DNA from: Siniperca chuatsi
Lineage: Eukaryota > Chordata > Actinopteri > Centrarchiformes > Sinipercidae
Direction: 5' to 3'
Length of the DNA: 64,000 nt
Assembly: GCF_020085105.1 (NCBI RefSeq)
Contig: NC_058061.1
Span: 6,209,784-6,273,783 of the forward strand
Shown here: positions 34,801-47,885 of the stretch, piece by piece
How the letters are laid out: each line of letters opens with the position of its first letter
How positions within the stretch are numbered: the first letter of the stretch is position 1
Program-made: the position numbers and the translations under genes
The notes under the pieces: generated by a model
What the model saw: the letters and a program-made list of their open reading frames with translations, nothing else
The model's database searches: none
Told to the model about the DNA's origin: nothing

Positions 34801-37800
34801 GTTTATTTGCTGTTTTTCATCCCACCTATAGGTGTTGGAATTTGAAGACAGACAGGTGTGTGATGGTGCTGTATGGTCACACTGGCACTGTCAACTGCCT
34901 GGATGTCCATGCTGATAGACTCGTCTCAGGAGCTAAAGACTGTCTAGTAAAAGGTAAGCAGCCTTTGAAGGTTGTATATAATTGCTCAATCATAGGATTT
35001 CATCTTCACAAATGACAGCTTAACGTTGCCTTCTGGTTATTCCAACACATCTACTACCAGTCACATTTTTCTAATAAGCAATAGTCACCAGGGGCCTGTT
35101 CAAAGAAGCAGGTTTACTGAGTTATCTGGATTATGTTTTTTAAAACCTGGGGCCTCCGCAAATCTGAAAGGTGAACTGACCTTTCTGAGTTTTGTTCAGC
35201 AACGTTATCCAGTAAACCTGCTACGTAGGTCCTAGAATCTTCAGTGTCTACTTTGTTTGTATGAAAACAATTGAGGTCAATGAGAGCTTTTTCAAAATAT
35301 GTCCCAAAATATCTAAATACCAACTGATGGTATCATTTTATGGTGCATTTACAGTATTTTCTCATCTTTTATTGTACATACTCATGCAGAAACAAAAATA
35401 TTCTGGTCATACAACAGTACTGTAGCTTTGGATTTCCACCTATGAATGCATTGTTGTTGCTTGTATTTGCTTTCTATCCAAGATTTGTTTGCATACTAAT
35501 CAAGAAGTGTCACGTGATAACCCTTTCTTTGCTCCTGCTGGCACATTTTTATAATTACGACAATAATCTGTATGTTTTAATGTTTTCAACCTTTATGTTG
35601 TTTTGTGTTTTTTTTTTTACTAATATGTGCTAAACTTAACTACCACACTGCCAGTGTGGAGTCTACACACAGGGAAGCATTTTGAGGATTTTAATTTCAA
35701 GCACCCCAGTTCTGTCCAATGTGTGAGGATCAACACAAGAACAGTATATAGCAGCTGTGATCGGGGCCTTGTCAAAATCTGGGATATGGAGAATGCATCA
35801 CTGCTCAGGGTGAGAATATTAGTCATTTGTGGAGAACAATATATATATATTCTCTTTTAATAAACTGTTTTTTAATATAGTATTCCAAACTGTATGTCAC
35901 CTACAATTGATAATATCTTTGCGTTTGTTCATACCTATGTTTTTTGTATAATGTGCTACTTTCCTGAAGGTGATTGATGCCCACAGGAGCTCAGTGAAGT
36001 GCCTGTTCTTCGACGAATGGCACTTTTTATCCGGGGACTCTAACGGCCAGGTCATGGCCTGGAGCATCAACTGTGACGCTAACCAGTGTCTTATGACCTT
36101 CAACCACCCAAAGTAAGCAAGAAACATTTGGAGCTGATATGCCCCTAAAGTTACTTCAACATTTTTATTTCAGTTGTGTAGGACTACAGTGTCTTCAGTA
36201 TATTTTTAAACATGTTTTTGTCACCTTTTCTTAGCTTGCTGCCTCTTCCAGACAGTGTTAGCCATTTGTAATTAATAGAAATATCCTTACGGTATCACCA
36301 CCTGAACAAACAATGTGAATTATCTTTTTAATTTCAGTATTCTCAAACACAGTTATATTCTAATAACCCTATATATTGAATTGAGTGCTGACTTTTCTGC
36401 AGGGAGGTAAAATCTCTGACTCTCATCTACCTCCGTGTCGTTACCGGCTGTGTGGATGGAAAGATTCGCGTATTTAATTTCCTCACTGGAGATTGTCTGA
36501 GAGACATCATGGCAGGGTCTGAAACAGGCCGAATACTGTCCCTGCACTTCCATGACAACAGGTGAGTCAGATGCATGAAAGCATCTTTATTTTTTATTAT
36601 TGAATTATTTTTATTTTTATGGCGTTGTTGTATCAATGCAAGTATGCATTGTCTCTCATGTTTTGTTTCTACACCCTCCTTTAGTATTTTAGTGAACACG
36701 ACATCCAGTGTAAAGCGTTACCAGTTTGCCAAAGTGTTCTGGGATTACACAGAGTCAACAGAGGGAGGCCAGCGTGATGTGGTGGCTCAGGATGGTTTGG
36801 TTTCTGAGAAACTTTCCACTTCGCTCAGAAAGCTTCCCTTCATCTCTGTCGGGGCCGAGCACACGGCACAGGTGGCTTCACCCAGCCAAAAGATGCAGGA
36901 CTGTAACGACAAGAAACCAGAGAGAGCTGAGCTGCTTTACCACACCTGCTTCCTGTCTACCCCCACTAAATGTCGAGCACAAGGTAAGCATGCTCTAGTA
37001 TATAAAAATGGTTGAAAGATGTGTTAAGATCAGTTGGTCCTTGTTGTAAATTAAACTTTTCCTTCATAGCCAGAGAGCGCTGTGACGCTGCTAAACAGTC
37101 GGTGATTCTGAGTGAGAAGGCAACAAATGAACGGATGAAGAGGAGGGGTCTTCATCATCCTCTGACACGTGACTCCATCCTCCTCAGGGTCAATGCCATC
37201 CAGAAGGCGCAGTGCACGGATGAAGTCAGCATCAACATGGAGCGCAACGCTAAGCTGCGAGATTCCTGGGGTCCTCACACGTCTCAGGATCCTCTGCACT
37301 CCGACCTTCAGGCCCTGAAACAGAGCCAGCAGACTCAGATATGTCCTCTGTGGCACACACATGATGTTCATCCCAGGAGGGCCAAGACCTGTGTGCCAAT
37401 TTTAAAGAGAGCCGTCAGTCAAAATATGACAAACACAATCCAAGAAAGAGATGTTCCTAATGTCCCTGACACTACGACGAGACACCATCCCTGTTTATTT
37501 TCTAAAAAAGCACAGCCTCGCAGTGCTGACACACACAGGGCAATCAAGAGAGTGAGTGGATTAACTACATGGGCCACAGAGGGGCCACGGGCTCCTGCGT
37601 GCATGCTCATGAGATCGCTACCTAATCCAGAATGCTCCATGAAAACTAGTACCAGCTTGCCCAGGATCAGCCCTGTGGGTCCATTCAGAGAACAGGGAGG
37701 ATTCAGGCCGGAAGACTGTGTCCGGACCAAGAGGGAACTCATGCAGAGCTGTGAGCAAAAACTATCCAAGAGGGATAAGAAGCAGGAGAAAACACTGCGA

Positions 37801-37821
37801 AGAAAGTCACATGTGCAATAA
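31878..37821 (+). CDS. fbxw10: F-box and WD40 repeat protein FBXW10, 12 coding exons
   Basis: Predicted substrate receptor of an SCF (SKP1-cullin-F-box) ubiquitin ligase. Coding exons: 31878-32397, 32728-32889, 33656-33786, 33991-34098, 34193-34299, 34452-34655, 34832-34953, 35655-35809, 35970-36112, 36403-36561, 36685-36983, 37070-37821. All junctions are GT-AG with consistent phase, giving 953 residues against about 1050 in human. The N-terminus has the FBXW10-specific CGMCPSC...W block, then WFSSSPDCIKARYL and LLRIVANLTSVLLVRQ. The F-box is at about 217-262 (LPVDLSKRILGLLDEHTLRRCQKVCRYWQ). WD40 repeats run from about 345 to 610 (for example SIRCWNLKTD, LVKVWSLHTG, LVKIWDMENA), with about six recognisable. 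The last exon encodes a 249-residue basic, low-conservation tail. A same-frame upstream ORF at 31677-31868 stops 9 bases before this ATG; it spans the X-boxes and is probably upstream of transcription start. Confidence 0.93.
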
Positions 37822-37945
37822 TAGATGGTATTTTTTTTATATGATATAATGTGTTAGCAGAACTCTATTACCACTGCACAATTAGTGTTCTGAACATATT
37901 TGTTTGTCCAAGGCACCACATTTTTAAATATGTTTCAGTAAATCT

Positions 37946-37959
37946 CCACTAGGGGGCAG
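37946..37959 (+). promoter_or_regulatory. CTCF-like motif in the fbxw10 3' region
   Basis: CCACTAGGGGGCAG fits the vertebrate CTCF core consensus (CCASYAGRKGGCRS) at every position. It lies between the fbxw10 stop codon and its polyadenylation signal, at the edge of the gene-poor segment. Confidence 0.5.
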
Positions 37960-38088
37960 TATTGTATCATCCGATTGAGGCTGGATGATGCCCCAGGGTT
38001 ATTAAACAGTAGTTGTGCAGTATACTTTAGGATTTCTTTTCATTTCACATAGCTTACTTTTATAGTTTGATTGCATTAAAACTTGTGA

Positions 38089-38094
38089 AATAAA
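38089..38094 (+). terminator. fbxw10: Polyadenylation signal of fbxw10
   Basis: AATAAA about 270 bases after the stop codon, the first canonical signal downstream, followed by T-rich sequence. Confidence 0.6.
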
Positions 38095-41000
38095 AAGTCG
38101 TATTTTCATATTTTTACAAAAATGCCTTTTCAAGCATGTATTCTCAGATTCCAGCAGTTATAATAATCAGTGCCTCCCACTTAATACCTGCTGGTTCTAC
38201 CAGAGTGTTTACATTTTTTCATAAGGAGAATATTCTCATCTACTCATTTTCCTTAAGTTAATGAATCATCCTGAAAAACACTCAGTCTCCTTCATCAATC
38301 AAGCAACAACAAATCTCTGTGGATTTTTAGCTTCTGCTTTACTTCAAACAAGATGAGTGAAGTCATCAGAATGAGAGGAGTTTGTCCCATCCAGAGAGAC
38401 CTTTCACCCTGCCACATGCCCTCTAGCCCTGGTGCCTCGAGGGCATCATTAGGGACGAGGAGGTTGAAGATCAGGAAGAAGGTCCTCTGCTTTGACAGCA
38501 GCAGCACAACAGCTGGGCACCCGTGAATAACAAAGGGTTATGAGGAGAACTGACTGGGTAAGACGTCCCACTTTGGAGAATCTCTTCTTTCAGGAGCGCA
38601 CTGCTGCTAATTAATTTGATCTGCAGAAAACTGGGGATAATGGTGTCTCCCCCTTTTTTCTCCTGTGGCAGTGTGACGTAGGGAGACAATGCAATCCCCT
38701 CCTGCCACCCCAAGCTCAGCTTAGCTTCATCATGCAGCACAGCTCCCCCATTGTTTCATCAGGTATGGAGTCTCTTGTCCAGGACCGGCAGAGCTGCAGG
38801 GGGGATAATGAGCGTAAAATCAAAGTTAGAAAAGGGAAAGTCTTCATGGAGGAATGCTCATAGACCTTCTGCTCCTTTGAGCAGGCCCAAGGGTTGGCTG
38901 GGGAGAGAAGGGTGCAGGTTTATTTATGCATGAGGAGAAGCTTGAAAGAAACGACAGTTAACCCTCTCACAGTGAAAGAAGGTTTTAAGGGTTGGCGGTT
39001 CGTGAGAAGGCGACAAAAGACGTTTCAGTATGACCCAGCTTACCTTTGCTCTACATGGATCTCCATCTCCAGAGGCAGATATTTGCATCATAGTTCATTT
39101 GTCAAATTCATTTTTAATTTTTTGTCATGCTGTGTCGGCAGCAGGTTTGAACTCTTAACTCGGTTTAGACTAGAACCCTCTTTCCAGACCAGGTCAGTCC
39201 AAGCCAGTCATGGTATAGAATATGATTAACCAAATCACAATCTGCATTATTTTGTGTATTTGCATGTCACTCAGACTTGCCCTGGAGCTGTCCAGATATC
39301 ACACCGTTACCAGGTCTAACGAGTTGGGCATCAGATGCAAAAGCTCAATGAATATGCAAATCACACCATTCTCATGGGGAACTGACTGTGAAAAGCACAG
39401 GGACTAAATCCTCCCCATTGTGGGAAACATACTCTGGACATTGTTCTGAAATGCAGCCATATACTGTGCTCTGTCCAAACTGTTGGAGAACTGAAGCTAA
39501 GCTTAAACAAGAATCATAACGAACAACTTCAAGGCCTGACAGAGCAGTGACATCAACACATGGGAGCGACGACAAGTGCCTTGATCTTAGGACTGCTTTA
39601 AACGCCAGGCCACACGGCCAGCTCTGTTTCCAACCGTCCCCTGTTAGGATTCAGTAGAGCCAGGCTGGAAACAAGATCCATATGCCTTTCTGACCTCATT
39701 TGCAGATAGAGATCATAAGCGATACAGCCCGAACTAAGGGAGGCAATTAAACAGGAACACCATTACCCAGATATGGGACTGATTAACATCCACATCCAGC
39801 CAAGCCAATAGATAAGAGGGAATCTGATTGCTCATTGATTGGATCTCGGTGATGCCTCTGCAGTGGGCAGGTTCTTGTTTTCTAAAGTTGGACCTCGCTA
39901 CGTTCAAGGGCCCTTGATTGAGCCAAAAAGAGCAGAGTGAAACCACTGTGACCACACATCAGAAAGATGATCAAAGAGGCTACTGCTGGCTTCTGGCTCC
40001 ATGTGTACAAGACTAACCCCAACAGATGATTGTGCTAAGTTGTTACTCACAGATGGCTCAGTGCTAACACATGTCAAAGTGCACTGATATGGGCTGTAGA
40101 GGTGACACCTGAATTAGCTGAGGTTGATGTAAATGCTTCATTCCATATAAAGAACCACTGTGTAATCGGACTGTAAAGGTAGCAAGATTTTCCCCCTGCT
40201 CTTGATTTTGTTTGTGTTTATTTCATTAAGTTTAAACCTTTTTATTTTCTCATTTAAGAACTGACTGATTGTACTGTGAGACCATCTGTTTTTACAGCAT
40301 GACATCTGGAATGTATTTTGATAATTGCAAAGAGATTATTTTCTATCTGCAAGACCTATTCTATACAAAAGACCTATACAAAAATAAACAAAAACAAAAT
40401 CAAACACACCGGTGGTTTACCACCAGAAGCTATGGCATAGATTACATTTAAAGTTGGATGTTTCTGTGCCATTATTGACAGACAGCACTGATTATTAGTA
40501 CTTGTCCTCTGGGGGGCCCACTAGACCTGTTCATAGACCCGTCCTAGTCCTGAATGTTTCAAGCAATTATCAGTGCTTCGGCAGTTCAGTTCTCATCTAT
40601 TCACTGTGTTTTGACTGACATCTCACAGAGTCTTTGTTAAGATAATGTCTAGCATTAACTGTATGACCTCACAATTATTTATAAAAAATCTTGTAATTAG
40701 TGTAAACTGCATGTAAAATTACACTGTACCATCTTTAATTATATTACTATAATTAAATGCTCATAAAAGAAATAAGAGCAGAATTTCAGTGCAGTCTGAA
40801 ACTACTTTAATAACAGGCTTTACAATCTATTTGAATTTGGTGTTAGGTTTTCATGGCATGTCAATGTGAATGTGCGTCACTATTAAACAAGAGAGAAGGG
40901 TGTCATGAATTGACCTGTGGTCTCAATGGCCCCCAGTCTTCACAGAGCAGCTCCAGACACATGCAGGCGACAGTGTTAAGTGTCATAATTTCACTATTTT

Positions 41001-41916
41001 CTCAGACATAAATACGGAGACGCGAAAGTCAAAGGTCAACTGCATAAAACTTCCCTATTTAGAGGTCAGTAGACACATATCGTCTGAGGAGGGGAGTGGC
41101 ATCTTGGAACAAGAAGGCAATTCACAGACGAAAAGTTACGGCAAACGCCATCTGACACTACTTCCTGCCACAAAACGAACAGAAAATGAATTGTAACACT
41201 GGACTACAAAGGTCCTTATGCACCGTAGAAGAAGAACAAAACACTTAAGTGGGTCCAGAGCTGCAGTGGAGGATTGGAGGTCTTGTGTTGGACACAATTG
41301 TACTTTTCTTGATATCTCACTGAAGAGGCATTTGAAAATGGTGCTGCCACCATTTTTTTTTGTTAACAACAATCTTGGTCACATACAGTAAATGGTGGCT
41401 ACAATACAATCTCCACAACAGAGTTTCAGCAACACACTGACAGTGTGTGAGAGACTTTGGGACAGCTAATGGACATCTTTATCAGTGCTTTCCTCATAGC
41501 TGGAGTCATGCACTTAATCGCAGTCTGACAAACAATTAGCTGTTCGCTCATGTCAAGTACAGATGTTTACTCTCCTTTGAATCCTGATACCAGCAGAGTT
41601 CTTGCTGTTTGGAGAGGTCACAGTATCTGATAAGAAAGGGCCCCATGGCTTGTGGGCCAAGCAACTGCACATGCATATATACCCACACATACAAAATCTC
41701 ACTTTTAAGGGGGTTTTTTACAGCTGGATTTTGATTCTGAAATGGGTGCTGGTGGTTTTTTTTTTTGTTGAAAAGTGAGTCATTTAGTTTGCATTAATCA
41801 CGAAACTGCAGTGTTGGGTGAACTGCTGCTACCCTTGCATAACAATTCTGATGGATGTGGCCCACTAGTCTCCCCTCGGGAGGTTGTCATTTCATACAGA
41901 AACGTTCTACCTCACA

Positions 41917-42295
41917 TTAGGTGGGGTATGCGATTCTAATCCAATACATGTCTTTTAATCAAATTTAGCGAATATCTCCTCACGGTCCACAAGCTGTCCT
42001 TTCAGTGTGTGTGCTGAAAAAAAAATCTGGTGTTTGTACACAGCCCTGGCTCTGTAAATGTGGCTCGGACCGGGCCACACAACACTATTCCAGCCAGTCC
42101 AGCCATGATTTGTGTGTCAGGTAACGTTAAATTACTTGCCCACGTCCTCTCTGGCTTTTAGCTTTGCAGCAGCATCTGTGGGGACAGTTTGTTAACCCAC
42201 AACCTAGCTAACGTTAGTTGCTTTACTTGTTCGCGCTATATCATGGTATTTGTCATGGTGTTGGATTTCTCCAGAACTACATACCCCACCTTTAA
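41917..42295. mobile_element. TIR element (MITE family E)
   Basis: Left end TTAGGTGGGGTATGCGATTC and right end reverse complement TTAAAGGTGGGGTATGTAGT form inverted repeats. It is 379 non-coding bases. Confidence 0.75.
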
Positions 42296-43320
42296 GACTT
42301 AAGATAGATTCCCAGAATATTCAAGCGGGCAACTTCTGAAAATGTTATTTGCTATTTACCCTGCAGCTGAATCAAGTGTCTTTGTAACCTACCCAATACC
42401 AGTCATAACAAATGCCACTTTCCAGACACGATAACTCGACTGCTGTTTGTACAGTAAATACTCTGTGGGATTCTTGCTCTTTCCTTGCTTGACCCTGGCC
42501 CAGGAAGAGCCTTTTTTGGAGCTGAGGAGAACCAACGGGTGTCCTAGCTTAGATATTTCACAGCTCAGCAGGTTCCCTAGCATGTTGATACAAGTGCTGG
42601 GAAATAACACGCAGCCTGGTTGATTCTTGCCAGTTGTGTTTTTCATTTAGTTGTCATGTGCAGGATTTTTTTTTTAGGAGACCTGGGGATAAAACTGACC
42701 CATATTAGCACCAGATGTTTTGGGTCATGGAGTGGAGCATCTTACTTGGTTTTCCCAGGGGCTCGTGTGGTGAGAGGAGTATCAGTCATGGCCACCAGAG
42801 GGATAGCTGTATGAGGAAGATGAGCATTTTTGCAACCTGAAGCTAGGCCTAAGAGTTTGTTACTGGAAAGGAGCAAGTTTAAACTCCTGGACCAGTCGAT
42901 AATCTGTAGGGGGAAAGGTGAAAGACTAAAATGGTTCCTTTATCACCAACTGCCACCGTATGTGCAGACATTTGAAATGCATTGCAGACCCCAAGCCAAA
43001 CCATCAACCGTCACTGACTTTAATTTGAAATGGGCGTAGCTTTAACTTATGTTGCTGTCTGGATTTGGAAAACTCAACCTTCTCCTATTTTTTTCTTCTG
43101 TGTTGTGTTGCCATGATGTGGCTAACCAATGACAGTTGAACACTTATTTGTGATTTTCCAGTGTGTTTCAGCCACATATGTCTGCAAGTAGGGTCAATGT
43201 GCCCTTGAGTAAAACACTGAAGCCCTAACTGCACTTGACTAGCTGTTCATGCCAGATAGAGGATAGACAAGCTGTACTTTGTTATAGAAAATAACGTTCT
43301 TGTTGTTAACCAGTGTGCTT

Positions 43321-43922
43321 AGAAGAATAATTAGACATTTTGGGAAATGCGCTTAATCACTTCTTTGCCGAGAAGATCGATACCACTCTTATGTCTGTAA
43401 ACAAAATATGAAGCTTGAACCAGCAGGCGCTTAATTAGCTTAGCATAAATACTGCTGGTAAAGCAGGTGTAAACTGCTAGCTTGACTGGCCAAAAGTAAA
43501 AAAAAAAAAATCTACCTAGCAGCACCTATAATGCTACTAATTAACATTTTATATCTTGTTTTTTAAATAAGCACACTAACAGAAATGTATAAACAACAAG
43601 TTGTGGTTTCACGGGGAGATACTTGCTGTGATTATTTAGAATATGAGGTCATAAGTGGAATACGGATTTAACAAACGAGATAACATGTTTTAATGTTATG
43701 TGTTATGTAATGTTTTAACATGCTGGTAAGACAATTTTCTTTTTTCTTTTAACCTTTGGACAGAGCCAGGGTAGCTGTTTCACTGTTTCCAGTCATGCTA
43801 AGCTAAGCTAGCCAGCTGCTGGTTGTAGCTTCACATCTAGCAGATAGATATGAGAGTGGTATTGATCTTCTCATCTAACTTGTGGCAATAAAGCGAATAA
43901 GGGTATCCAAACTATAGTATTT
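43321..43922. mobile_element. Foldback MITE family A, long diverged copy
   Basis: The left arm (ATTAGACATTTTGGGAAATG ... GATACCACTC ... ATATGAAGCTTGAACC) and right arm (TTTGGACAGAGCCAGGGTAG ... ATGCTAAGCTAAGCTAG ... GATCTTCTCATCTAAC) are both present with a longer central spacer than the other copies. Confidence 0.75.
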
Positions 43923-45730
43923 TTTATCAGTTGTCTGTCACTTTAAAAACTGCATGAGCCTCCCAGGACATTCAATACATGGACATATTCATCTGTCCAC
44001 TTAGAAATCTCTCACTTTGAGGGAAAACACTGACCTTCAAAAGGACTTTATAATGCTTTTGAATTACATCAAAATATCCACAAACACAACCTATTTTAGT
44101 ACTTCTGTGCCAAAGATGTGCCACTGGATGCACACTGAACCCTCCACTGGCACTTTTGCAAAGCATTTCATTTTCAACTTCGATATTGAACAAGTATTGA
44201 TGAGTGAGACGCTGGTATTGTGATAGGTCTCTCCTCTCTTGGCATTCCACGATTCATTGAATCCTGCAGCCTCTCACCCTGCCCTCCCCCAGTCTACAGC
44301 TGTTAAAACACCCCATATTATTCTTATAATTGTTTCAGTGTGTAGGCTGTTATTTTAATGTGCCAAGCTGGATGAGTCAGGAATCGAAAACTGTTGCGGT
44401 ACAAAAGGCAAGTATTTTCTGACTACTGACATTCTTCTGCGCATTCTGACATTTAGACTATTTCTTTCCTGAGTGGCTGCCTTATTATCAGGTGATTACC
44501 ATTTAATTTGGTAGTATAAAACAAATAACATCTGACAAGGCATGGCCCAAGGTATAGTGAACTGTATTATAATTGACCCACAGACATTCCGTTCAGGCTT
44601 ACTGGATGATACGGCTCCTCGTCACATTTGGGTCCGCTATGTTTAAAATTTCTGTAATATATCTTCCTCACATCCTTCCAATTGCAATAAGACACACAGT
44701 CATACATCTCTTTGGTCTTGGCTGACATGTCTGATATGCATTTCATAAAGTGTAAAATGAATATGGAGGGGAAAAAATGGAGTTAACATGACCACAGGCA
44801 AAGTTTCTCAGAAATAACAGTGATTTTATGGGCTGATATGAATTAACAGGTTCTCCAAGATACACACATGTTTCTAAAGTGTTTTCTTTTGTTTTGAATA
44901 CGAGGTTGGGTTGTAACTCACATTTTTTGGTTTTACGTTTTTTTTAAATATTCCCTTTTTTCTAGTGTCAACACAAAGCAAATAACCAGTTTTGTCTAAA
45001 GATCTTTCTCTCTATTACTGAATTTTTTCTTACATCTTTCAAAGGTGTTTATGTTACTTAATGACTAAATGAGAATTAGTGATTTAACCAGAAATGTCTT
45101 GGCCATTTCTTACAAATCTGTCTGCCAGTAATTTTTCTTATTTCTTTCTCTAGAGCACCATGACTCTCTGGTTTTGGCTGCTTACTCACTCTCAAATGGT
45201 GTTTTATGTAACCTCCCCCTGTAGACTTTTAATAATTACAACCCATTTTTTCTTTCAACATCTGTTAACAGCTGTGAGAAAATTAATTTGAAGCCAATGT
45301 GAAAAAAAGGAGATAAAAAGGACTACAGATAAACAAGCGGCTGCTCTTGAGCAGCACAAGTCTGAAAATTTATAGTTCTCATTCGGAAAAGCTCTATAAG
45401 GTGAGATAAAGAATGTAACTGATCCTCATGCAGCTGCAGCTTTTAACAGTTCCGAGTGTTTAAAAGGTGCTCTGCCGAGGCGTTTGGGTTAGTGCGCTGT
45501 TTTCCTTCAACAATAAAAGCATGAAGTAAGAATGACATAGCTGGAGTTGTCTTTCCCACACAATCTGCACACGATATCTCACATTTTTCAGGGCATAATG
45601 AGTATGTATTGGATAGGACTGTCATCTAGTTACAACTCCTCTCAGGGGCTGTGAAAAAGCTAAAATTCATGTTTAGTGGTTGCAATGGAAAGCAAGCTGG
45701 TTTATTATATGGTGCTGTTTCTCACACACC

Positions 45731-45738
<8 letters not shown>

Positions 45739-45812
<74 letters not shown>
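45739..45812. repeat. (CA)n microsatellite
   Basis: About 37 CA units following a short CCCA-type start. It gives His/Thr and Cys/Val runs in false frames. Confidence 0.98.
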
Positions 45813-45816
<4 letters not shown>

Positions 45817-47397
45817 CTAAACAATATGTTGAATGTTGCAGAGAGGTAGAGATAGAGAGAATTGAAATTAAAGTTACAGGAAAAATGAAGGATATCATTT
45901 GCAATCTTTTGGCTGATGAAATAAGAGTCCATGACAATTTCACTAAGCTCTTTAAAACGCCAAGCCACTGCATATATACACAAAGGAAACCTGATACCAT
46001 GTGATAAGTTGGAAATGTCAGACCACACTTTTCTTTCTGCAAGTGTCTACGTTTGTGTACTTAGTGTATTGATGTGGCTACATCAAAAGCCATCTTTACT
46101 GCAAGTTTGAAGCTGTGGCTCAGCCTCTCGAATGCAGCTCATGTGTTTTGAATAAACTAGATTCACTTAAAGCACTCTGCCAAAGAGGCAGTGGAAATGA
46201 ACTGCTGGTGTCACGGGGAAAAACGCTATCTCCCAGTGATATTATAGTGTAAAAAGATTCTGTTACAGACTTTACCTTCAAACATCATAATGCCGTAGAC
46301 AGAAAATAAATACATTTTAAGCTTGAATTTGATTTTAAAAAGCATCTAAAATCACAAAAGTAGGTATTTAAGGAAAAGAAGCATAAGAAAATATAGCCAT
46401 TCTGGTGCTTTGATTTGGAAATACTAGCTCTGCTTCAATAGTTGTGATTTACTTTGTCTGGGTTTGAGGATTTGATGTGGCAAAACGGCAGCATAAATCC
46501 CTGTGTGGTGATTATAAAATCAACAACTTTTGGGATTGCAATGGTCCATCGATGGTTGTCAGGCTTTCTAGCTTTTTCCACACACGAATCAGCAAATATT
46601 TGTTTTGATATCTAAAACTGAGGAAGCTACATCAGTAATAAGATTAAGATAATGTGAATGGAAACATTTGAGAACAGCCTAGTACAGAGTAATATTTATA
46701 ACACATTTGAAACTGATCTTCCTTGACTTGCAATTGTCTGTTCAGCCCCTGACATATGTATTAAGTAAAGTAGCATCATGACAGCAGTTTTTGTTCTCAC
46801 ATGATAAATACATAATTAAAATGTGACCATGAGAAAACACATTTTGATATTTTCACATAAAAATTAAGTTAAACATTGCTGTGGAGACAACTTAATGATC
46901 ACTTGTTTACAAAAAGAAAATCAATTTTTAGTCCTGCCACCTGCCACATTAAACACACACACAAACACAACACATCTGCTTTTGTTAATTTCATAAGTTG
47001 GAAAAACAGACAAAGCTGAAGTACACAGCTGTTTTTGGCTGACACATTGAATAGAATGGAGGGGGAGGACGCTCATAACTCTAATACACCATTTTTATTT
47101 TGACTTCTTCCACAAGTTCTACCTGCGAGCCAATACCTCACTAGAACAAGTGTGCATTTCCCTTAGTTCTTCACATTATAACCAGGATCAGCACACTGTA
47201 ATATTTCTGGATTGTGACTTTGAAGGTTGGATGAGTTCGACGGCCACCTCGAGTGCAGTAAATTGAATGTGAAATCGAATCTATTTGAACCAAATTTACA
47301 ATTAAAGGTGAACTATTCCAGGACTAGCAACAGAAAACCAGATGTTTTTGCAGTCTTGTGAGTATAGCCTTTTCTTTCAACTTAACTGGCTTACAGA

Positions 47398-47885
47398 CAG
47401 TGGTGGAAAGTAAGTAAGTACATTTACTCAAGCACTGTACTTGAGTACAATTTTGATTATTTATTTGATCATTTTAGTTGCTAGTTACTTTGCAGATTCA
47501 CATTAACAATACAAAATATAATCAACAAATAAATTATGATGTATTAATATGGATAAAGATAACCCTTTATTGATCCCTTGGTGAAATTCACAAGCTACCT
47601 GTCAGTATATGAGTAAAAAATAAGCCCCACCTTTAGCAGCTGCAACATTAAAGTTATTTTCATGCATCAATAATTATAATCTAATAATATAATATACATT
47701 ATTTTGAAATTGGCCATTCTGCATAATGACTAATTTTACTTTTGGTACTTAAAGTTTATTTTGATGCTAATACTTTTGTACTTTTACTTAAGTAAAATTT
47801 TGAATGCAGGACCTTTACTTGTAACAGAGCATACACTGTAGTATTGCTACTTTTACTTAAGATCTGAGAACTTCTTCCACCACTG
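47398..47885. mobile_element. hAT-type MITE with 8-bp target duplication
   Basis: Left end CAGTGGTGGAAAGTAAGTAA and right end CTTCTTCCACCACTG are inverted repeats. The flanks cttacaga (47390-47397) and cttccaga (47886-47893) match at seven of eight positions. The interior carries ACTTGAGTA/TACTTAAGT arms and no coding frame. A stretch near 47552-47595 (CCCTTTATTGATCCC) looks like a retroelement tail inside it. Confidence 0.85.

Noticed and set aside
37051..37769. Minus-strand frames of 106 and 116 codons
   Set aside because: Antisense shadows of the last fbxw10 exon, which has correct splice phase and a conserved gene context.
45651..46042. Frames with His-Thr or Cys-Val runs
   Set aside because: Produced by a (CA)n microsatellite, with no flanking homology.
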